A program made the position numbers and the translations under genes. From CAJJBL01 sp964519035 (GTDB lineage: Bacteria > Pseudomonadota > Alphaproteobacteria > Puniceispirillales > Marisalimonadaceae), in assembly GCA_964519035.1 (NCBI GenBank), contig CAZFKZ010000014.1:1-38749 (forward strand): a stretch of DNA of 38,749 nucleotides, given 5' to 3'. Position 1 is the stretch's first letter; each line of letters begins with the position of its first letter. Below the pieces are notes generated by a model. That model ran no database searches, was not told the origin of the DNA, and worked only from the letters and a program-made list of their open reading frames with translations. Shown here one piece after another: positions 34,449 to 38,749 of this stretch.

Positions 34449-34915
34449 TATTCCTCACCCTCTAACCATGAAACTTTTTTGTCCATTTCACCTTTTCTTA
34501 CATCGTCACCAAAGTCTGAATTGAGGGCATGTACCTCAAATGTATCTTTATCTATTTGAGTGGTAACCGTACCAGGTGTTAATGTAATAGAATTAGCGTA
34601 AGTTGCTTTTCCAACTTCACTATGTTGTGAAACTTTTATTGTAAATATTTCAGGATCAATTTTATTTGTGATTATAACCTTAGCGGTTGCAATGTTTGAA
34701 TTAAATATTTCTTTAAATAACCATAATAAATAATTTGAAAGCCTAGGAAAAAATAATAATGGTAGGCCCTCGTTATCAATTATATTTGCCCTTTTGGCAA
34801 GATAAACGCAAAGGGCACTAGAGATTATTCCTAAAGAAATGATTAGTAAAGAGTAGTGACCTGACATTAACAGCCATAGTATTAATAATATAACAAAAAG
34901 TGATATTGATTTCAT
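34448..34915 (-). CDS. mnhE: Mrp-type Na+/H+ antiporter subunit E
   Basis: 155 aa. Two N-terminal membrane helices (about 3-20 and 22-40), then the MnhE core with PRLSNYLLWLFKEIFNSNIA near 60-80 and a cytoplasmic part with YANSITLTPGTVTTQID near 105-122. It heads the Mrp run. No Shine-Dalgarno is seen before the ATG and a -10-like TATAAT overlaps the start codon on the minus strand, so a leaderless or nearly leaderless message is possible. It stands 6 bases after a strong terminator of the upstream thiamine gene. Confidence 0.88.
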   Translation of the reverse strand: MKSISLFVILLILWLLMSGHYSLLIISLGIISSALCVYLAKRANIIDNEGLPLLFFPRLSNYLLWLFKEIFNSNIATAKVIITNKIDPEIFTIKVSQHSEVGKATYANSITLTPGTVTTQIDKDTFEVHALNSDFGDDVRKGEMDKKVSWLEGEE

Positions 34916-34920
34916 TATAA

Positions 34921-34975
34921 TAAAAAACCTAACCTTAATTAATAATATTAATAATTTTTAACTAAAGTTAGGTTT
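34921..34975 (-). terminator. Rho-independent terminator between thiY and mnhE
   Basis: Read on the minus strand, AAACCTAACTTTAGTTAA pairs with TTAATTAAGGTTAGGTTT to give an unbroken 18-bp stem with two G-U wobbles and a 15-base loop, then a T-run. On the plus strand the same positions have A-C mismatches, so the stem is specific to the minus-strand transcript. Confidence 0.75.
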
Positions 34976-35001
34976 AATTTCAATATAAGTTTTAAAAGAA
35001 A

Positions 35002-35940
35002 TTATGGTTTAGCAAATGTATCCACATTAACACTCTTTTTAATTATACCTTTTTCTTTCAAAAAGTTTCCAAAATCTTTGTATGTGTTTAAATCATGAGC
35101 TTGTGGTCTAAGTGCAAACCTAGATAAAGTGTCTCTATATGCTCGCTTATTTAACTCATCATCAAGACCTTTTCTATATGTAGAAAAATCTTTCCATGTA
35201 GAATCTGGATCATTAATCATTGTTAAAGTAGCTTTTTGGATAGCTTTAAAAAATTTATCAAAAATAGGATTATTTTTATTTTTTACATTAGAAATGTAAA
35301 TTAACTCTTCATATGTTGGGACACCATGTTCTTCAGGATAAAAAGCTGTTCCAGGATGACCAACAATATCCATTTGATTAAGTTCAAAATTCCTAAATGC
35401 TCCAATTACAGCATCTACCTTTTTGGCAATTAAAGAAGGTGACAAAGAAAAATTAATATTTATTAATTCTATATCAGACATTTTTAAATTATATTTTTCA
35501 AGCATGCCTGATAAAAGAGCTTCTTCAAATCCACCCACTGAAAAACCAACTTTTTTACCTTTGAGATCAGATATTGATTTGATTGGTCCATCTTTAAGAA
35601 CAACTAAAGCGTTTAAAGGAACGCTGACTAAAGTACCAACTCTTACTACTGGTAATCCTTGATCAACTTGGATATGAAGTTGAGGTTGATAAGAAATCGC
35701 TAAGTCAAGTTTACCTGCAGCAACTAGCTTAGGAGGATCATTTGGATCAGCAGGTTCTATCATCTCAACTTCAAGACCAACTTCTTTGAAGAAACCTCTT
35801 TTTTGAGCTATAATTAATGGAGCATGATCTGGGTTAATAAACCAATCTAGTCCAATTGTTAGTTTGTCTGTCTTTGCATGAGCAAAATTTATTATTAATG
35901 TAAGGAAAGTAATTGTTAATATTTTGTATAGTTTATGCAT
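35002..35940 (-). CDS. thiY: ThiY-like periplasmic pyrimidine-precursor (NMT1/THI5-family) binding protein
   Basis: 312 aa with a signal peptide (KILTITFLTLIINFAHA, cleavage near residue 23). DWFINPDHAPLIIAQKRGF opens the NMT1/THI5-like domain, and EPADPNDPPKLVAAGKLDLA, LKGKKVGFSVGGFEE and KVDAVIGAFRNFELNQM follow. Proteins of this group bind formylaminopyrimidine or HMP for thiamine salvage. Its location directly after a TPP riboswitch supports this. The riboswitch's 3' strand contains the AGGGAG Shine-Dalgarno seven bases before the ATG, so TPP should block translation. The permease gene lies upstream on the same strand; an ATPase gene is not seen. Confidence 0.87.
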   Translation of the reverse strand: MHKLYKILTITFLTLIINFAHAKTDKLTIGLDWFINPDHAPLIIAQKRGFFKEVGLEVEMIEPADPNDPPKLVAAGKLDLAISYQPQLHIQVDQGLPVVRVGTLVSVPLNALVVLKDGPIKSISDLKGKKVGFSVGGFEEALLSGMLEKYNLKMSDIELININFSLSPSLIAKKVDAVIGAFRNFELNQMDIVGHPGTAFYPEEHGVPTYEELIYISNVKNKNNPIFDKFFKAIQKATLTMINDPDSTWKDFSTYRKGLDDELNKRAYRDTLSRFALRPQAHDLNTYKDFGNFLKEKGIIKKSVNVDTFAKP

Positions 35941-35941
35941 A

Positions 35942-36025
35942 TTGCATCTCCCTCCGCTGGTTCTAACCAGATCAGGTTATAAGGGTTAAATTCTCAGCAA
36001 GACGACCGTCTTGCACCCCCGGCAA
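35942..36025 (-). ncRNA. TPP riboswitch (THI element)
   Basis: On the minus strand the conserved blocks appear in order: GGGGGTGC, a P3-like hairpin GCAAGAC-GGTC-GTCTTGC, CTGAGA, AACCC, AACCTGATCTGGTTAGAACC and AGCGGAGGGA. A short outer helix TTGC/GCAA closes it. The Shine-Dalgarno of thiY is inside the 3' strand, so control is probably translational, with ligand-bound RNA hiding the ribosome site. It is placed between the permease and the binding-protein gene. Confidence 0.95.
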
Positions 36026-36071
36026 AGTCCTTATTTAACATTATTAAAAAAAAATCAAATATTTTTTTAAA

Positions 36072-36797
36072 TTACTTCCACCAAACATATTTACTAAGAA
36101 TCAAATCAGTTAATCTATATAATGTTATTGTTATAAAAATTAAAATTAATAAAGCTGCAAACATATTGTCAGTTTGAAGTCTTGCATTACTGTATATCAT
36201 AAAGGAACCTAAACCAGTACTGCCTCCTATCCATTCACCAACTACTGCTCCAATAGGTGCGAAACATGCAGCAACTCTTATGCCCGAGCAAAGTCCTGGG
36301 AGAGAAGAAGGTATTTTAATTTTCCAAAAAATTTGTAATTTTGAAAAGCCTATAGTTTTGCCTGCATCAATTAATTCTTGTGGAACCTTGTTTAAAGCAT
36401 CAGTAAAATTTGATGTAATTGGAAAAAATACGATTAAAACTCCAATCACAATTTTGCTGCTCATGCCGTATCCAAGCCATAATATTAACAATGGAGCTAA
36501 AGCGAATACTGGAATAGACTGGCTTGCCAATAAAATGGGCATTACCCAAAGCTTAAGTTTGGCAGAAGATGATATTGTTAATGCAGTGATTATACCAATA
36601 ATACAGCCTATAAAAATTGAAGCTAATATCTCTACTAAGGTATATGACGCATGCCTTAATAACTCTTCCCAGTTAGTATACATTGAAGTAAAAATTTTAG
36701 ATGGAGTAGGAAGCATAAATGGAGGTAATTCAAATATTATACAGCTTGCTTCCCATATTAGAAAAATAACTATTGCTATAAATATACCTCGTAACAT
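36072..36797 (-). CDS. thiX: ThiX-like ABC transporter permease
   Basis: About 241 aa from ATG 36797, with GGA five bases upstream; a TTG at 36854 would give 260 aa but adds an unlikely extra hydrophobic lead and overlaps the divergent gene. Six membrane segments. The ATPase-contact EAA loop is LIDAGKTIGFSKLQIFWKI (about residue 150), then IPSSLPGLCSGIRVAACFAP, as in the SsuC/TauC/ThiX group. Pairing with the thiamine-precursor binding protein just downstream gives the specificity. There is no riboswitch ahead of this gene, only a 56-base divergent region, so its control may differ from thiY. Confidence 0.85.
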   Translation of the reverse strand: MLRGIFIAIVIFLIWEASCIIFELPPFMLPTPSKIFTSMYTNWEELLRHASYTLVEILASIFIGCIIGIITALTISSSAKLKLWVMPILLASQSIPVFALAPLLILWLGYGMSSKIVIGVLIVFFPITSNFTDALNKVPQELIDAGKTIGFSKLQIFWKIKIPSSLPGLCSGIRVAACFAPIGAVVGEWIGGSTGLGSFMIYSNARLQTDNMFAALLILIFITITLYRLTDLILSKYVWWK

Positions 36798-36817
36798 ATC
36801 AATCCAATAAAAATTAT

Positions 36818-36830
36818 TTGATAATATCAA
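36818..36830. promoter_or_regulatory. Palindrome in the thiX / deacetylase divergent region
   Basis: TTGATAATATCAA is a perfect inverted repeat (arms of six bases, one central base) in the 56-base gap between the two divergent starts at 36797 and 36854. It could be an operator for either or both genes. A chance match is not excluded in such AT-rich DNA. Confidence 0.3.
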
Positions 36831-36853
36831 TATATACATTACAAAAAAGTACA

Positions 36854-37981
36854 ATGCAGAATTTTTTATTTACAAGTGATATTTTTAAAGGCTCCAGATA
36901 TGAACCAGGGCATCCTTTAGATATGGATAGAGTATGGCCTAGTGTGGAACTTATTCAATTAATGGGTTGGGTTAAACAAAAGCAGATTATTAAAAATGAA
37001 CCAGCTGATCTTCAAGAGTTGACAAAATTTCATGATAAAGATTACGTTCAAGCACTAAAAAATGCAGAAAGAGATCAATATCTTTCAGAGACATTAAAAA
37101 TTAAATATAATATTGGAATAGGTAATAACCCAATCTTTAAAGAAGTGTTTTCAAGGCCTGCTTCTGCTGCAAAGGCTTCGATACAAGCTGTAGAAATGAT
37201 AGCATCACAAAAAGCAAATAAAATTTTAAATATTTCTGGAGGCACGCATCATGGTAGAAAATCACAAGCATATGGGTTTTGTTTTTTAAATGATTGTGTG
37301 TTAGCAATTCTAAAAGCAATCGAATTGGGTTTTTCAAAAATACTATATGTTGATATTGACGCTCATCATTGTGATGGTGTTCAAGATGTTTTTGCTCATA
37401 ATGATAAAGTTAGAGTAGTTTCAATTCATGAACAAAATAGATGGCCAAAAACTGGAACAATACAAGATTGTAAAATAAATAATATATTAAACTTTCCAGT
37501 GCCTGCAGACTTTAACGATTCTGAACTAGATTTTCTTATTAAATACGGTGTTATACCATTTGGAAATCATGACAAACCAGATCTTCTAATAATTCAGGCG
37601 GGCGCTGATATGCTTGATGGTGATCCTCAATCAAGAATTTCATTAACTAATAATGCTTATTGGAAAGCTATAAAAGACATATTATCTTTATGTGATAAAT
37701 CAATAATCTTGGGTGGTGGGGGATATAACCCTTATTTAACGGCTAAAGCTTGGGCTGGAAATTGGGCACTCTTGAATAATAAAATGGAATGGCTTGATCT
37801 GGAAATGAATTTAGAATGTCAAAGTTTGTTAAAGTCTCTTCAGTGGAAAAACAGTAGAGTTAGAAACGGAATTCCAGAGAATTGGTATAAAAAATGGAGA
37901 GACCCTATTTCAGAAACACAAGTTAGCAAAGAGGTTTCCGGTTTGTTAGACAAAGTATTGAATATAAAAAAATATGAATAA
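36854..37981 (+). CDS. Histone deacetylase/AcuC-family zinc hydrolase
   Basis: 375 aa from ATG 36854; an in-frame TTG at 36818 is unlikely because it would lie in the divergent promoter region and palindrome. The arginase-deacetylase fold is clear: NISGGTHHGRKSQAYGFCFL with His132-His133, YVDIDAHHCDGVQDVFAHND with Asp169 and His171 as zinc ligands, IIQAGADMLDGDPQSRISL with the third ligand Asp, and ILGGGGYNPYLTAKAW with the catalytic Tyr. Bacterial members deacetylate acetyl-CoA synthetase, polyamines or unknown substrates. 'DAHHCDG' replaces the commoner 'HHGDG'. No acs or acuA gene is nearby. No Shine-Dalgarno is visible. The DUF192 gene overlaps its end by 8 bases. Confidence 0.87.
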   Translation: MQNFLFTSDIFKGSRYEPGHPLDMDRVWPSVELIQLMGWVKQKQIIKNEPADLQELTKFHDKDYVQALKNAERDQYLSETLKIKYNIGIGNNPIFKEVFSRPASAAKASIQAVEMIASQKANKILNISGGTHHGRKSQAYGFCFLNDCVLAILKAIELGFSKILYVDIDAHHCDGVQDVFAHNDKVRVVSIHEQNRWPKTGTIQDCKINNILNFPVPADFNDSELDFLIKYGVIPFGNHDKPDLLIIQAGADMLDGDPQSRISLTNNAYWKAIKDILSLCDKSIILGGGGYNPYLTAKAWAGNWALLNNKMEWLDLEMNLECQSLLKSLQWKNSRVRNGIPENWYKKWRDPISETQVSKEVSGLLDKVLNIKKYE

Positions 37982-38444
37982 AATTTTGACTTATATTTTG
38001 TTAGCCCCAATATTAGGATTTTTCCTAATTAATATTAATCCTAATTTAGTCTATTCAAAAAATAATTCTCCATCTTTTAAAAAAGTCAGCTGTAAAATAA
38101 ATTATAAAAATAATTTATCTCAAAAAGTTATTTTAGATGTTGCTGACACAGAGGACAAAAGAGCATTTGGATTAATGTATAAAACACATATGGATAACAA
38201 TAGAGGAATGCTGTTTGTTTGGAAAGATAGTCAAATTAGGACATTTTGGATGGCCAACACTTTTTTGAATTTAGATTTATTTTTTATAAATGATAAATGG
38301 ACAATTACAGATATCTACAGAAATGCCAAGGCAATGGATAAAACTAGTATTAAAAGCAAAGAAAAAGTTAAGTTTGTTTTAGAACTTCAAACTGGTAAAT
38401 CTAAAGCAAACTTAGGTGATAGACTTATTTGCCCTATTATATAA
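37974..38444 (+). CDS. DUF192 secreted or periplasmic protein
   Basis: 156 aa. An N-terminal signal or anchor segment, KILTYILLAPILGFFLININ, precedes the DUF192 domain. Its signature blocks are EDKRAFGLMYKTHMDNNRGM, FVWKDSQIRTFWMANTFLNL, DLFFINDKWTITDIYRNA and the C-terminal VLELQTGKSKANLGDRL. The domain is a small beta-barrel of unknown function found widely in bacteria and archaea. It overlaps the deacetylase gene by 8 bases, so the two are translated together, but a functional link is not obvious. Confidence 0.88.
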   Translation: MNKILTYILLAPILGFFLININPNLVYSKNNSPSFKKVSCKINYKNNLSQKVILDVADTEDKRAFGLMYKTHMDNNRGMLFVWKDSQIRTFWMANTFLNLDLFFINDKWTITDIYRNAKAMDKTSIKSKEKVKFVLELQTGKSKANLGDRLICPII

Positions 38445-38487
38445 ATAAACTTATTAACTTAAATTAATTTATATAAAATAAAATTGC

Positions 38488-38515
38488 TTGCTTTTACTCA
38501 TTACTAAAGTATAAA
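38488..38515 (+). promoter_or_regulatory. Promoter of tRNA-Pro
   Basis: TTGCTT (38488-38493) and TATAAA (38510-38515) with a 16-base spacer. Transcription would start near 38522, just ahead of the mature tRNA end at 38526. Confidence 0.5.
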
Positions 38516-38525
38516 TCGAATTGTT

Positions 38526-38602
38526 CGGGGCGTAGCGCAGCCTGGTAGCGCATCTGCTTTGGGAGCAGAGGGTCGGGAGTTCGAATCTCTCCGCCCCGAC
38601 CA
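38526..38602 (+). tRNA. tRNA-Pro (anticodon UGG)
   Basis: Complete cloverleaf of 77 bases including encoded CCA. Acceptor stem CGGGGCG/CGCCCCG, D-arm with AGCGCAGCCTGGTAGCGC, anticodon stem TCTGC/GCAGA with loop TTTGGGA giving anticodon TGG at 38560-38562, and T-arm GGGAG-TTCGAAT-CTCTC. UGG reads proline codons. Confidence 0.97.
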
Positions 38603-38648
38603 ATGTTTATAGTGTTAAATGCTATACCAGACAATATTTTGCTTTTCG

Positions 38649-38749
38649 TTAACTTTTGTTTTGTATCAATTCCATAAACTCAGACCTTAAATTTTGATTT
38701 TCTTTAAATACACCAAGCATTCGTTTTGTAACGGTACTTGACTCTGGTT
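38649..38749 (-). CDS. folE: Probable GTP cyclohydrolase I, C-terminal fragment cut by the window edge
   Basis: Only the last 32 codons are in view; the gene continues past the right edge. The minus-strand reading ESSTVTKRMLGVFKENQNLR followed by SEFMELIQNKS and a stop resembles the FolE C-terminus (T-T-S-x-M-L-G-V-F-x-x-x-x-x-x-R-x-E-F). FolE converts GTP to dihydroneopterin triphosphate for folate or queuosine synthesis. It lies 46 bases from the end of the tRNA-Pro gene on the opposite strand. The identification rests on about 30 residues. Confidence 0.65.
   Translation of the reverse strand, partial: PESSTVTKRMLGVFKENQNLRSEFMELIQNKS

Noticed and set aside
36280..36810. A 176-codon open frame on the + strand opposite thiX
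   Set aside because: It is antisense to a clear ABC permease, has no family features and no ribosome site; it reflects codon usage of the real gene.
36818..36853. TTG start that would extend the deacetylase-like protein by 12 residues
   Set aside because: It would begin inside the divergent promoter region, coincides with the palindrome, and has no ribosome site.
38603..38648. Possible integration (att) site after tRNA-Pro
   Set aside because: No integrase, no repeated tRNA 3' end, and a normal housekeeping gene follows.
1..38749. CRISPR arrays, insertion sequences or phage modules
   Set aside because: No regular repeats, no transposase or phage-like protein found on either strand.

Overview
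The window looks like a gene-dense, AT-rich (roughly 30% G+C by eye) piece of chromosome from a streamlined marine alphaproteobacterium. This placement is an inference. It rests on the combination of an ETF:ubiquinone oxidoreductase, CoxD/CoxE/CoxG homologues, an alphaproteobacterial-style Mrp cluster with its small '...EDYYDR' companion, and a soluble NuoEF/NuoG-like formate dehydrogenase. Nothing here fixes the genus. No phage, IS, CRISPR or plasmid genes are visible. No stretch longer than about 125 bases lacks a gene. TTG start codons are common.

Region by region: (1) 1-6190, + strand. A DehI-like protein is followed by a likely operon of VOC protein, Bcr/CflA-type MFS exporter, amidohydrolase, HisC-like aminotransferase and NAD(P) aldehyde dehydrogenase, closed by a clear hairpin terminator. 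(2) 6286-8322. Three unassigned cytosolic proteins: GAF domain, small ferredoxin-like fold, tandem cyclic-nucleotide-binding-like domains. (3) 8387-9918. DgoK and DgoA, the last two steps of a De Ley-Doudoroff-type 2-keto-3-deoxygalactonate route. (4) 9941-14351. Two-gene NAD-dependent molybdenum formate dehydrogenase, with NuoE and NuoF modules fused. (5) 14419-15524. Split thiamine-diphosphate decarboxylase of the sulfopyruvate decarboxylase (ComDE) type. (6) 15616-18848. MarR regulator plus EmrA/EmrB efflux pair. (7) 18883-23720. Homocysteine S-methyltransferase-like protein, CoxD-type MoxR ATPase, CoxE-type VWA protein, hotdog thioesterase and a large unassigned permease.

On the minus strand: (8) EamA transporter and ETF-QO (23703-26292). 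(9) An apparent 13-gene run from 34915 down to 26509: mnhE, F, G, an MbhD/MbhE-like subunit, B, C, three D-type antiporter subunits with a 75-aa membrane protein between the last two, then coxG, a previously hidden 43-aa membrane protein, and a SufU/IscU-like scaffold. (10) A thiamine-precursor binding protein preceded by a clear TPP riboswitch, and its permease (35002-36797). The right end returns to + with a histone-deacetylase-like hydrolase, a DUF192 protein and tRNA-Pro(UGG). A 3'-terminal fragment of a probable GTP cyclohydrolase I follows on the minus strand.

The genes suggest an energy-conserving heterotroph. Formate gives NADH, electron-transfer flavoprotein electrons reach quinone through ETF-QO, and Mrp exchanges Na+ for H+. 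Small organic acids, sugar acids and possibly sulfonates feed in through the dehydrogenase, aldolase and TPP enzymes. The least explained parts are the CoxD/E/G homologues with no CO dehydrogenase nearby, the Mrp-CoxG-SufU run with hidden small membrane proteins, and the GAF/ferredoxin-like/cNMP trio.
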